This document shows, one piece after another, positions 12,849 to 20,201 of a stretch of 36,565 nt of DNA. The notes under the pieces are model-generated. The model was not told where the DNA came from, made no database searches, and was given only the letters and a program-made list of their open reading frames with translations. Source of the DNA: an uncultured Alphaproteobacteria bacterium (GTDB taxonomy: Bacteria; Pseudomonadota; Alphaproteobacteria; HIMB59; GCA-002718135); contig CACBQR010000010.1 of assembly GCA_902541435.1 (NCBI GenBank), positions 1 through 36,565 on the forward strand, in the 5' to 3' direction. A program made the translations under genes and the position numbers. Within the stretch, counting starts at the first letter, position 1, and each line of letters begins with the position of its first letter.

Positions 12849-13370
12849 CTAATTAACTATGGTTACTGATCGTCTATTTTGAGCCCATGCTCCATCGTTA
12901 GATCCGACAACAGCAGGTCTTTCTTTACCATAACTAATAGTTGAGACTCTATCTGGATTTATTCCTAATCCAATTAGGTAATTTTTAACAGCTTGAGCTC
13001 TTTTTTCACCAAGAGCTAAATTGTATTCTCTGGTTCCTCTTTCATCACAGTGTCCTTCAATTGTTACAGATACATCGCTGTTCTGCTTAAGCCATGCAAC
13101 TTGATCTTGAAGTAACTCTAAAGCGTCTGAGTCTAAATCTGAACTATCATATCCAAAAAATACTCTATCACCAACATTAACAATTAAATCTTCTTGTGAT
13201 CCAGAAACTATACCACTTCCCGCAGTTTCAGTAATAGTGCCTTCTGAAGAAACATCACTTCCAGAACTACTTGACCCTGATCCAGAAGAGTCAGCTGAAT
13301 CTTTTGGTGTCGTTGCACAAGCGGCAACAAACAAAACTATAAATATAGAGATAAAAAACTTGTAAAACAT
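12849..13370 (-). CDS. pal: Peptidoglycan-associated lipoprotein Pal
   Basis: Pal is the outer-membrane lipoprotein of the Tol-Pal system, bound alternately to TolB and to peptidoglycan. The 173-aa precursor has a lipoprotein signal peptide with lipobox FVAAC and lipidated Cys18. A Ser/Gly-rich tether follows (about 21-58), then an OmpA-like domain (62-173). The peptidoglycan-binding signature GHCDERGTREYNLALG (106-121) includes the Asp/Arg pair that binds meso-diaminopimelate. Upstream, the minus strand reads AAGGGAG 9 bases before the ATG, a strong ribosome-binding site for this genome. The order tolB-pal-cpoB is canonical. Confidence 0.97.
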   Translation of the reverse strand: MFYKFFISIFIVLFVAACATTPKDSADSSGSGSSSSGSDVSSEGTITETAGSGIVSGSQEDLIVNVGDRVFFGYDSSDLDSDALELLQDQVAWLKQNSDVSVTIEGHCDERGTREYNLALGEKRAQAVKNYLIGLGINPDRVSTISYGKERPAVVGSNDGAWAQNRRSVTIVN

Positions 13371-13470
13371 AAATAATGCTCCCTTAATACTTTGAGTAGA
13401 TATACTAAATTATTCAGAATTCCTTAACATTTTTTTTAGAATTTCGTATATTTTTTTGTATTATATTGAA
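13371..13470 (-). promoter_or_regulatory. tolB-pal intergenic leader with strong ribosome-binding site
   Basis: This is the longest gene-free stretch in the window (100 bases). Read on the minus strand it is A+T rich, contains long A-runs and ends with AAGGGAG 9 bases before the pal ATG. The length and the unusually good Shine-Dalgarno suggest that pal has its own promoter or a stabilised 5' leader, as would suit an abundant lipoprotein. A TATATC hexamer lies in the right half, but no convincing -35 was found. No hairpin terminator was seen after tolB. Confidence 0.35.
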
Positions 13471-14787
13471 TTAATGCATTAAAGGAGACCAAGCTGGGTC
13501 AGACCCCCCTAATGGAGTTATTACTTTTCTTTCATTAAAACCTGTTAAATCAATAGAATATAGACTGGATTCACCCCCTGATCCATCTTCAGCAGTTCTC
13601 TCTTCTTTAAAATACATTAAAAATCTACCATTTGGTGCCCATGTTGGCCCTTCAACATGAAATGATTTTGCAATCATTCTTTCATTTGATCCATCAACTT
13701 CCATAACGCCTATATAAAATTGCCCGCCTTCTTGTTTAGTGAATGCAATCATATCACCTCTTGGAGACCAGACTGGAGTGTAGTAACTTCCTGCTTCCCT
13801 GCTAATTCTTTTAATATTTTTTCCATTATTATCACTTACATACAAATGTCTTCGTCCACTTCTATCTGAATTAAAAACTATTTTTTTTCCATCAGGTGAA
13901 AAACTTGCAGAAACATCTATTGAAGAATTATTTGTAACTCTTTTAGAAATTCTTGTTTTTAGATCAAGAATATAAATTTCTGAATTACCAATTTCTGGAT
14001 CAGTGTAAGACATTACGATTTGATTACCATCAGGTGAAAAACGTGGAGCGAATGTCATTCCAGGAAACTCACCTACTATTTCTTGCTTACCAGTTTCTAT
14101 ATCAAAAATATAAACCCTAGGATTATTTCTGTTTACGTAAGACATGTATGTAATCTTTTGTGAATTAGGAGAGAACCTTGGAGTTAAAACTAGATAAGAT
14201 CCGTCTGTTAAAAAACGATGGTTTGATTGATCTTGATCCATGATTGCTAATCTTTTTTGTTTATTTTCTTTTGGGCCTGTCTCAGCAACATAAACTATCC
14301 TCGTATCAAAGTAGCCACCTTCGCCAGTTATATTTTTAAAAATGGAATCTGAAATAATATGAGCAACTCTTCTCCAATTTTTTTCACTAGTTTCGTATTT
14401 TTTTCCAACTATTTGTTTTTGTTGAAACACATCATACAATCTAAATTCAACGGATATTTTTCCATTATTAGATGAAATTTTTCCAGAAACTAAATGTTGT
14501 GCTTTTATTAACTTCCAATCTTCAAATCTAGGTTTATTAGATAGAGATTGATTATCTTGAATAAATGATCTTTTATCTATTGGTAAAAAAAGTCCAGACC
14601 TTTCTAAATTATCTGAAATAACAGTTGAAATATTTTTACCTACTTTAGTTAATTGTGAATTTTTTGAGTATAGCTCTGTTACAGCTATTGGAGTTGGCTT
14701 CACGCTACCTTGTGTTAGAGTCACTTCTAAAGAAAAGACTTTAAAACTAAAAAATATAAAAAAGGTTATTAAAAAAAATTTTTTCAT
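13471..14787 (-). CDS. tolB: Tol-Pal system periplasmic beta-propeller protein TolB
   Basis: TolB shuttles between Pal and TolA at the constriction site. The 438-aa precursor has a signal peptide (about 1-19), then an alpha/beta N-terminal domain (about 25-165) with GVKPTPIAV-like opening residues (QGSVKPTPIAV). A six-bladed propeller follows, with repeated PRFSPDG / ASFSPDGKKIVFNSDRSGRRHLYV / PVWSPRGDMIAF / PTWAPNGRF / PAWSPLMH units. Length and repeat pattern are standard. The start overlaps the tolA stop by one base. The 100-base gap to pal carries no terminator. Confidence 0.96.
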   Translation of the reverse strand: MKKFFLITFFIFFSFKVFSLEVTLTQGSVKPTPIAVTELYSKNSQLTKVGKNISTVISDNLERSGLFLPIDKRSFIQDNQSLSNKPRFEDWKLIKAQHLVSGKISSNNGKISVEFRLYDVFQQKQIVGKKYETSEKNWRRVAHIISDSIFKNITGEGGYFDTRIVYVAETGPKENKQKRLAIMDQDQSNHRFLTDGSYLVLTPRFSPNSQKITYMSYVNRNNPRVYIFDIETGKQEIVGEFPGMTFAPRFSPDGNQIVMSYTDPEIGNSEIYILDLKTRISKRVTNNSSIDVSASFSPDGKKIVFNSDRSGRRHLYVSDNNGKNIKRISREAGSYYTPVWSPRGDMIAFTKQEGGQFYIGVMEVDGSNERMIAKSFHVEGPTWAPNGRFLMYFKEERTAEDGSGGESSLYSIDLTGFNERKVITPLGGSDPAWSPLMH

Positions 14788-15857
14788 CAGTACCCTTTCA
14801 TAATACTATAATCAAAAGTAATTGTAAGATTTTTCCATAGGTTATATTTATCTTTTGGAAGTTTTAACGGTGTACATTCTGGGTTTAAGAGTGTTCTCAT
14901 TGCACTATCAGTAATCGGTCCATAAAAAGGATTAGTTTTAGCTATGTTTGTGTCAACAATGCGGATACTATTCGGTGAAACCTTCATATTTTGTAATACT
15001 TTAGCTGAAATTGTTACTTTGTCTCCTCTTTCTATAACTGCACCTGCTGGAGCATTCCAACAAGAAGATAATTGCTGCCTTAACATGTCTATTTCAGATA
15101 TTGATAGCATAATATTGTAATCAGTATCATCTGTACTTTTATTATCAACCTCTTCAACCTCTTCCTTGACTTCATTTTGAACCATATTTGTTTTTTCATT
15201 TCTTAAATCTTTGAGCATTGATGCTATGCTAAAATCTTTTTCAGGTTTTGGCTTTGGTTTAGATACGTCTTTATCACTTTCCAAATTTGGTTTATCTTTT
15301 ATGTTTGTTTCAACGTCTAAATCTGATTTAATATTTTCATTATTTATACTTTTTGGCTTTGGCTTGAGTTTTGGTTTAATTATATCTGTTTTAATTGTTT
15401 CTACTTTTTTCTTAACCTCTAAAATTTCCTTTTCTTTGATAACTACTTTTTTTGTTTCCTTAACTTCTAAATTTGGAGTTTGTTTCATCTCTAAAACTGG
15501 TTGATTTGGATTAGTTTTTTCATCAATTTCAGTTTTATTTATTTCAACATTTTTTTTTACTTCTAATTGATCTGATGAATTAAATTTTTTTTGCTCAGTA
15601 ATTGTTTCCTTATTTTTATTTTCTGGTTTTTCAATATCAGATTTTTTCAAATTTGTATTTTCTTCAACATTAAGTATTTCAATGGGTATTACGTTAGGAA
15701 CGTAGATTTCTTTTGTAGAAAAAAAATTTGGTAAGCCAACCATAAACAAAATGATAATTAAATGTATTAGTGTTGAAAAAATAACTCCTGATGTTTTAGG
15801 ATTTAAATTTTCAAAAAAATTTATAAATTTTAAACTATTATAGCTTATACGATCCAT
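14787..15857 (-). CDS. tolA: TolA, energy-transducing envelope-spanning protein
   Basis: TolA carries proton-motive force from TolQR in the inner membrane to TolB-Pal. The 356-aa protein has an N-terminal transmembrane helix (about 24-45, VIFSTLIHLIIILFMVGL). A long Lys/Glu/Pro-rich helical and stiff region follows (about 60-240, with repeated KPKPKP and EVKKKVE motifs), then a C-terminal TolA/TonB-like domain (about 250-356: DMLRQQLSSCWNAPAG ... KDKYNLWKNLTITFDY). The repetitive middle is expected for TolA. It overlaps tolB by one base and abuts tolR with no gap, consistent with coupled translation of the TolQRAB set. Confidence 0.93.
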   Translation of the reverse strand: MDRISYNSLKFINFFENLNPKTSGVIFSTLIHLIIILFMVGLPNFFSTKEIYVPNVIPIEILNVEENTNLKKSDIEKPENKNKETITEQKKFNSSDQLEVKKNVEINKTEIDEKTNPNQPVLEMKQTPNLEVKETKKVVIKEKEILEVKKKVETIKTDIIKPKLKPKPKSINNENIKSDLDVETNIKDKPNLESDKDVSKPKPKPEKDFSIASMLKDLRNEKTNMVQNEVKEEVEEVDNKSTDDTDYNIMLSISEIDMLRQQLSSCWNAPAGAVIERGDKVTISAKVLQNMKVSPNSIRIVDTNIAKTNPFYGPITDSAMRTLLNPECTPLKLPKDKYNLWKNLTITFDYSIMKGY

Positions 15858-16286
15858 CTATTGCTCAAGATTTTGAGTAATTAATGCAACTTTAATATAT
15901 CCTGCTGAATTTATTATGGACATAATTTCCATAATCCTTCCATAAGCTACTACTCTATCGCCACGTATATAAATTCTTGCTTCTGTGTTTTGTTCAGTAA
16001 TAGCGTTTAGTCGAGGAATTAAATTTTCTACTTCAACCTTTGATTCTCCAATGTAGACTTCTCCGTCTAACTTAACGGTTATTTCAATTGGATCTTTAAT
16101 ATCAGTTAATGCAGTAGCTTTAACCTTTGGTAAATCAACTTTAATTCCAACTGTAAGAAGAGGTGCGGTAACCATAAAAACAATTAGTAAAACAAGCATA
16201 ACATCCACAAAAGGTGTTACGTTAATTTCACTCATTTGAGTGTACCTTTGCTTCTTTCGTTTGTTTAAATTATTTGATGTAATCAA
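15858..16286 (-). CDS. tolR: Biopolymer transporter TolR (ExbD family)
   Basis: TolR forms the ion-conducting inner-membrane motor with TolQ. The 142-aa product has a cytoplasmic basic N-terminus (KRKKQRYTQ) and the conserved SEINVTPFVDVMLVLLIVFMV transmembrane segment, whose Asp (PFVDV) is the proton-carrying residue. The periplasmic ExbD domain contains IYIRGDRVVAYGRIMEIMSII. It begins with TTG at 16286; the in-frame ATG at codon 18 would remove the basic stretch that precedes the helix in homologues, so the upstream start is preferred. It lies one base after tolQ and directly before tolA. Confidence 0.95.
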   Translation of the reverse strand: MITSNNLNKRKKQRYTQMSEINVTPFVDVMLVLLIVFMVTAPLLTVGIKVDLPKVKATALTDIKDPIEITVKLDGEVYIGESKVEVENLIPRLNAITEQNTEARIYIRGDRVVAYGRIMEIMSIINSAGYIKVALITQNLEQ

Positions 16287-16287
16287 T

Positions 16288-17001
16288 TTATTTTTTCTCT
16301 AATTGTCTAAAAAAAATTGTTGAGAATTCATCCATAAATGTTTCCAAGGATATAAAATATTTTGATAAGTCGTTTGAAATTTTATTGTACGCAACTACAG
16401 CAGGTATAGCTACAAAAAGACCTAATGCAGTTGCAAAAAGAGCCTCAGCAATTCCTGGTGCAACAACTGCTAAATTTGTATTTTGAGCTATTGCAATAGA
16501 TTTAAAACTATTCATTATACCCCAGACTGTTCCAAATAACCCAATAAAAGGTGCGGTTGATCCAGCAGTTGCGAGGAATGTTAAATTTCTTTCAACATTT
16601 TCACTTTCTTTATTAAAAACAACTGTCATTGATCTCATCATTCTATCTTTTAGAGAATTAATGTCAGATGTATCATTTTCAAACTGAGTTTTACTTTTTT
16701 TCCACTCTAAAATTGCAGCACAAAATAATTTTGATTTTGGATCTGTCTGATTAAAATTTAAGGTTTCATATAAATCTTCAAATGAATTTCCAGACCAAAA
16801 AATATCTTCAAATTCTTTTTCAAGTTTTTTTAATTGTCTAATTCTTAAAATTTTTGAAATAATTACATTCCAGGAATAAAGAGAAGCTAAGATTAAAATT
16901 ATAATTACAGATTTGACAACAAGGTCAGCTTGCATAAATAGAGCAAGCATTGAAAAATCTGGAGCTTCTGTTGATAAATTTGTACTATTAATATCTGCCA
17001 T
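16288..17001 (-). CDS. tolQ: Proton-motive-force channel protein TolQ (ExbB/MotA family)
   Basis: The 237-aa inner-membrane protein has three hydrophobic segments: about residues 28-48 (LVVKSVIIILILASLYSW), 143-165 in the conserved LATAGSTAPFIGLFGTVWGIMNSF block, and a third with GIAEALFATALGLFVAIPAVVAYN. These are hallmarks of TolQ/ExbB; position next to TolR/A/B identifies TolQ. In many alphaproteobacteria tolQ is preceded by the thioesterase gene ybgC and by ruvCAB. Here a small nuclease gene lies 5 bases upstream instead. Confidence 0.96.
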   Translation of the reverse strand: MADINSTNLSTEAPDFSMLALFMQADLVVKSVIIILILASLYSWNVIISKILRIRQLKKLEKEFEDIFWSGNSFEDLYETLNFNQTDPKSKLFCAAILEWKKSKTQFENDTSDINSLKDRMMRSMTVVFNKESENVERNLTFLATAGSTAPFIGLFGTVWGIMNSFKSIAIAQNTNLAVVAPGIAEALFATALGLFVAIPAVVAYNKISNDLSKYFISLETFMDEFSTIFFRQLEKK

Positions 17002-17006
17002 AATAA

Positions 17007-17300
17007 TTATTTTTTAATTTTTTCAAGATCACTACTATGAACCATAACCCAAAACCCCGGTCTATTTTTTTCACATAATGCTATTACTGGTGTCTTTCCC
17101 TCTTCTTTGGCAAGTTTTGCAGTATCATCCCATAAACTAATTGCTGTATGCTTAGCTCTTAATTTACATTCTATAAATAAGTCTTCATGAATTACATCAG
17201 CTCTTGTTACTTTACCATTACCCCCGCTCAAAGGTGTCCTTTTCCCATTAAAATAGTTTGCAACATCTCTTTCTCTTTTTTTCCAGGCTTTATCAGGCAT
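17007..17300 (-). CDS. Small PD-(D/E)XK nuclease, Hjc-like candidate resolvase
   Basis: The 97-aa protein carries a compact PD-(D/E)XK core: Glu10 in KKRERDVANYF, a basic Ser-Gly-Gly loop KRTPLSGGNGK (20-30), Asp35 in TRADVIHED, and Glu44-Cys45-Lys46 in FIECK. A conserved-looking C-terminal half follows (TAISLWDDTAKLAKEEGKTPVIAL, then RPGFWVMVHSSDLEKI). The order E...SGG...D...ExK matches the active site described for archaeal Holliday-junction resolvase Hjc, though this protein is shorter. Similar small nucleases also occur in marine phages, so function is inferred. It sits between yebC and tolQ, where many alphaproteobacteria have ruvC-ruvA-ruvB-ybgC. It has its own Shine-Dalgarno (GAAAGGAA) 14 bases after yebC. 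Hand-counted G+C is about 34%, not clearly foreign. Confidence 0.75.
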   Translation of the reverse strand: MPDKAWKKRERDVANYFNGKRTPLSGGNGKVTRADVIHEDLFIECKLRAKHTAISLWDDTAKLAKEEGKTPVIALCEKNRPGFWVMVHSSDLEKIKK

Positions 17301-17314
17301 CTATATTCCTTTCA

Positions 17315-18064
17315 TTAGGCTGTCAGTGAAGATAGAACATTATCATCAATTTCAAAATTTGATGATACAACTTGAACGTCGTCATTGTCTTCTAAAACTT
17401 CAAGTAATTTAAATAGTTTGTCTGCTGTATCTTTTCCAATATTTATATTATTTTTACTTTTCCAAATTAAATTTGCAGAATTAGTCTTACCATACTGTTT
17501 AATTAATTTATCATTAAGTTCATGCAAATCGTTTTGATCACAGTATATTGAATATTCTGTTTCATTAATTTCATAATCTTCACTATTATTTTCAATAAGA
17601 AATTCTAAAAGTTGATCTTCTTTTACTAAGTTTTTATCGAGAGTGATATTTCCAAATCTGTCAAAACCAAAACTAACGCTTCCTGTTTCACCTAAATTAC
17701 CTCCATGTTTACTAAAAGATGATCTAATCTCCGCAGCTGTTCTATTTTTATTATTTGTAAGTGCCTCAACTATTATTGCAATGCCTTCAGGACCATACCC
17801 CTCATATCTTACTTCTTCATAATTGCTATCAGGATCATTTCCTTGACCTTTTTTTATTGCTCTCTCAATATTATCTTTTGGCATATTGAGTGACTTGGCT
17901 GACGATATTGCAGATCTTAATCTAATATTACTCTCAATATCTTCACCTCCTACTTTGACAGCAACAGAAATTTCTCTTCCAAGTCTTGAGAAAACTTTTG
18001 CTCTTTTTTTATCTTGAGCACCTTTACGATGCATAATATTTTTAAATTTCGAGTGCCCTGCCAT
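17315..18064 (-). CDS. yebC: YebC/PmpR-family protein (TACO1-like)
   Basis: YebC-family proteins are DNA-binding regulators in some bacteria, and recent work links the family to ribosomal translation of difficult sequences. The 249-aa protein begins with the invariant MAGHSKFKNIMHRKGAQDKKRAK and contains NMPKDNIERAIKKG and YEGYGPEGIAIIVEALTNNKNRTAAEIRSSFSKHGGNLGETGSVSF, all family signatures. Length is standard. The gene normally precedes ruvC in alpha- and gammaproteobacteria; here it precedes the small nuclease. It leads the tolQ-containing run after a 79-base gap. Confidence 0.96.
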   Translation of the reverse strand: MAGHSKFKNIMHRKGAQDKKRAKVFSRLGREISVAVKVGGEDIESNIRLRSAISSAKSLNMPKDNIERAIKKGQGNDPDSNYEEVRYEGYGPEGIAIIVEALTNNKNRTAAEIRSSFSKHGGNLGETGSVSFGFDRFGNITLDKNLVKEDQLLEFLIENNSEDYEINETEYSIYCDQNDLHELNDKLIKQYGKTNSANLIWKSKNNINIGKDTADKLFKLLEVLEDNDDVQVVSSNFEIDDNVLSSLTA

Positions 18065-18112
18065 TACGAGTAGATTTATAAATATTTAATCCGATGTTAG
18101 TAAAGATATAAA

Positions 18113-18136
18113 ATATTAGATAAATGTGTCTAATAT
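18113..18136 (-). terminator. Weak AT-rich inverted repeat between ymdB and yebC
   Basis: ATATTAGA (18113-18120) and TCTAATAT (18129-18136) form a perfect 8-bp inverted repeat with an 8-base loop, just downstream of the ymdB stop on the minus strand. The stem is nearly all A+T, so it would be weak, and only short T-runs follow (TTTTATATC). It could be a weak terminator, a processing site or chance in such AT-rich DNA. Confidence 0.25.
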
Positions 18137-18143
18137 ATGTAAA

Positions 18144-18935
18144 TTATGTCTCTTGAATTGGGGTTATATTTTTAGCTAAACCAGTATTAGTATCAATCTC
18201 TATTAAAGACCCGCATACTGTTATGTTTTCAGTAGCAGGTGTAAATCTACCTTCTGCCCTGTATCCCTTAACAAATCCATGTATTGGATTGTTTATATCA
18301 AAACCAATTATTGAATTATAATCACCTGACATCCCCACGTCTGTTTGATAAGCTGTACCTTTAGGTAAAATAACACTGTCTGCCGTTGGCACATGAGTAT
18401 GTGTGCCTAAAACTGCCGTAACTTGTCCATCAACATAATATCCAAATGCCTTTTTTTCAGAAGTTGCTTCACCATGCATATCAATAATTATCGCATCACA
18501 TGTACTGCCTAACTTCTCTTTTTGAAGAAATTCAATTATGCCTTTAAAGGGATCATCTAATGATAAATTCATAAATAATCTGAGCATTACTTGTACTACT
18601 ATAATTTTTTTTCCATTTAAAAGTTCAAGCTTATAATATCCTTTTCCAGGAACCCCATGAGGATAATTCAAAGCTCTGATTATTTTTGGATTTTCTTCAA
18701 TATAAGAAAGCATATCTCTTTGATCCCATGCATGATTCCCAAGTGTAAGTAGATCAATTCCGCTAGAAAATAATTCTTCTGCATCCTTTTTTGAAAGTCC
18801 ATAACCAGAAGTAGCATTCTCACCATTAGCAATAATTATGTCTGTATGATATTTAGATTTGAGTGTTGGGATAAGTTCTTTAATTTTTTTTCGTGAAGCC
18901 TTACCGACAATATCACCTATAAAAAGAATTTTCAT
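18144..18935 (-). CDS. YmdB-type metallophosphoesterase (TIGR00282 family)
   Basis: The 263-aa protein has dinuclear metallophosphoesterase motifs: GDIVGKASRKKI (7-18), NGENATSGYGL, LGNHAWDQ, DMHGEATSEKKAFGYYVDG and GTHTHVPTADSVIL. These match the YmdB family, whose Bacillus member is a phosphodiesterase acting on 2',3'-cyclic nucleotides. The physiological substrate in alphaproteobacteria is not established, so only the chemistry is claimed. It overlaps fau by 4 bases (ATGA). The placement fau-ymdB-yebC recurs in alphaproteobacteria. Confidence 0.92.
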   Translation of the reverse strand: MKILFIGDIVGKASRKKIKELIPTLKSKYHTDIIIANGENATSGYGLSKKDAEELFSSGIDLLTLGNHAWDQRDMLSYIEENPKIIRALNYPHGVPGKGYYKLELLNGKKIIVVQVMLRLFMNLSLDDPFKGIIEFLQKEKLGSTCDAIIIDMHGEATSEKKAFGYYVDGQVTAVLGTHTHVPTADSVILPKGTAYQTDVGMSGDYNSIIGFDINNPIHGFVKGYRAEGRFTPATENITVCGSLIEIDTNTGLAKNITPIQET

Positions 18936-19513
18936 TGAAAACTATATAAATTTTTTTCAGTAATAACATAATCCACTTTAAAATCAAATTTGTCTATGGG
19001 TATGTAATCTAACTTTTGTTCTTCATATGCATAGGCTACAGAGATGAATCTGTGATTAATTTTATTTAAATAAGCAAATGTCCTATCATAATAACCTCCA
19101 CCATAACCTAATCTATTTCCCTTCTTATCAAAAGCTAAACAAGGTACAAAAATTAATTCAGGATTTAAAATTTTATTTTGATTTTGAGGCTCTGATATAT
19201 TCATATGCCCTTTTATAAAATTCTCTTCACTCTTAAATTGCTTAAAGATTAAATGACTATTTTTTTTTTCAATTACAGGGAGACATAAAATTTTATTTTT
19301 AATAAAGATAAGATTGTTAAGCTCTTTTGTATTTATCTCAGAATTTATAGAAATAAAACTAGAAACTATATTAATTTCTTGAAAGTTAATTTTTTCAAAA
19401 AGCTCATTAAATAAAGTTAAATCAAAATGAGATGGTTTATTATTTAAAATCTTATCTCTTATAATTTTTTGTTTTTTTCTGATAATTGATTTTTCATCTT
19501 TAATATTATTCAT
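18932..19513 (-). CDS. fau: 5-formyltetrahydrofolate cyclo-ligase
   Basis: The enzyme converts 5-formyl-THF to 5,10-methenyl-THF with ATP, returning a storage or inhibitory folate to the active pool. The 193-aa protein has the family's basic N-terminus (SIIRKKQKIIRDKI), the FVPCLAFDKKGNRLGYGGGYYDR block (122-144; the Gly-rich loop binds ATP and folate) and normal length. It overlaps zapA by 8 bases and ymdB by 4. The usual 6S RNA gene between zapA and fau cannot fit here. It complements the C1-folate genes at the other end of the window. Confidence 0.94.
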   Translation of the reverse strand: MNNIKDEKSIIRKKQKIIRDKILNNKPSHFDLTLFNELFEKINFQEINIVSSFISINSEINTKELNNLIFIKNKILCLPVIEKKNSHLIFKQFKSEENFIKGHMNISEPQNQNKILNPELIFVPCLAFDKKGNRLGYGGGYYDRTFAYLNKINHRFISVAYAYEEQKLDYIPIDKFDFKVDYVITEKNLYSFQ

Positions 19514-19925
19514 AATAAGAATTCTTAATTATATTAATTAAACCTTCTACCTTTTTATTTATTTCATCAAATTCTTGATCTAATTTCAATTTTTCATCTT
19601 CTAAAATTTTTTTTTCATTTTGTAATTTTAGTATTTTGTCTTTAAGTTCTAAATTGTTCTTTAGATATTCTTGTTTCTTGGTATCATTTACTTCTGAACT
19701 TCTTTCTATATTTAATTTTTCTGAAAGCTCTGCTTGAAGCTCAATAGAGAGAAGTGATAACAATATTGTATCACTTATTTTTCCATTAGAATATTTTGGA
19801 TTTTGTAATTTATCATCAATTTTTTTATTAATTAAATTTATTGAATCTATAATTTTTTTTTCATCTTTTTTTTCATATTCTAATGATATTTCTCTATTTA
19901 AAATTTTTGTCTTATAAAAAGGCAT
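19506..19925 (-). CDS. zapA: Cell-division protein ZapA-like
   Basis: The 139-aa protein has the ZapA fold pattern. A short beta-strand head (KTKILNREISLEY) is followed by a helix (IIDSINLINKKIDDKL), the conserved ISDTILLSLLSIELQAELSEKL segment (about 49-70) and a long Lys/Glu-rich coiled coil (about 85-135). ZapA bundles FtsZ filaments at midcell. Identification is supported by position directly before fau, which is where zapA (ygfE) sits in many proteobacteria. It is 2 bases downstream of the small coiled-coil gene and overlaps fau by 8. Confidence 0.82.
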   Translation of the reverse strand: MPFYKTKILNREISLEYEKKDEKKIIDSINLINKKIDDKLQNPKYSNGKISDTILLSLLSIELQAELSEKLNIERSSEVNDTKKQEYLKNNLELKDKILKLQNEKKILEDEKLKLDQEFDEINKKVEGLINIIKNSYYE

Positions 19926-19927
19926 AG

Positions 19928-20116
19928 TTATTTCTTAATTAAAAGTTCCAATTCATCAATATACTCGGACATTTGTTTTCGTAAATTTTTAATTTCATTT
20001 TCAAGGTTTTTAATTTTTTCTTTTTTAGAAATATGATGATCCCTAAAATCTTCTAAAGCTGATCTTAGATTATTTAAGTTTTCGCTTATAACTGTAATTT
20101 TTTTTTGTATTTCCAT
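19928..20116 (-). CDS. Small coiled-coil protein, DUF4164-like
   Basis: The 62-aa protein is predicted to be almost entirely helical with heptad-type spacing of Leu/Ile (ISENLNNLRSALEDF, then KIKNLENEIKNLRKQMSEYIDELELLI). It has no signal peptide or membrane segment. Alphaproteobacteria commonly have a small coiled-coil protein (DUF4164) between tkt and zapA, so this is likely the local member; that call rests mainly on position and composition. A role with ZapA at the division site is an inference. It is divergent from tkt across an 85-base gap and is the first gene of the long minus-strand run. Confidence 0.65.
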   Translation of the reverse strand: MEIQKKITVISENLNNLRSALEDFRDHHISKKEKIKNLENEIKNLRKQMSEYIDELELLIKK

Positions 20117-20201
20117 TATAATTTTATAGTTTGTAATTTTATAATTGTCACTGTAATGAACTCATATTAAATAATTTTATATCAACCATAAAGGTAAGTA
20201 T
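20117..20201. promoter_or_regulatory. Divergent promoter region between the DUF4164-like gene and tkt
   Basis: This 85-base A+T-rich gap lies between divergent starts. For tkt, TTGTCA (20145-20150) followed after 16 bases by TTAAAT (20167-20172) is a fair sigma-70-like pair. AAAGG (20190-20194) then precedes the TTG start at 20202. No clear pair was picked for the opposite direction. The promoter is a sequence guess without experimental support. Confidence 0.3.

Noticed and set aside
15211-15504. Open frame antisense to tolA
   Set aside because: It is the complement of the Lys/Pro/Glu-rich repeat region of TolA, giving a Phe/Ser/Leu-rich shadow without independent support.
15100-15700. KP/KE-rich repeats in tolA considered as a possible recombination repeat or mobile trace
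   Set aside because: Such low-complexity Lys/Glu/Pro segments are normal for the envelope-spanning part of TolA.
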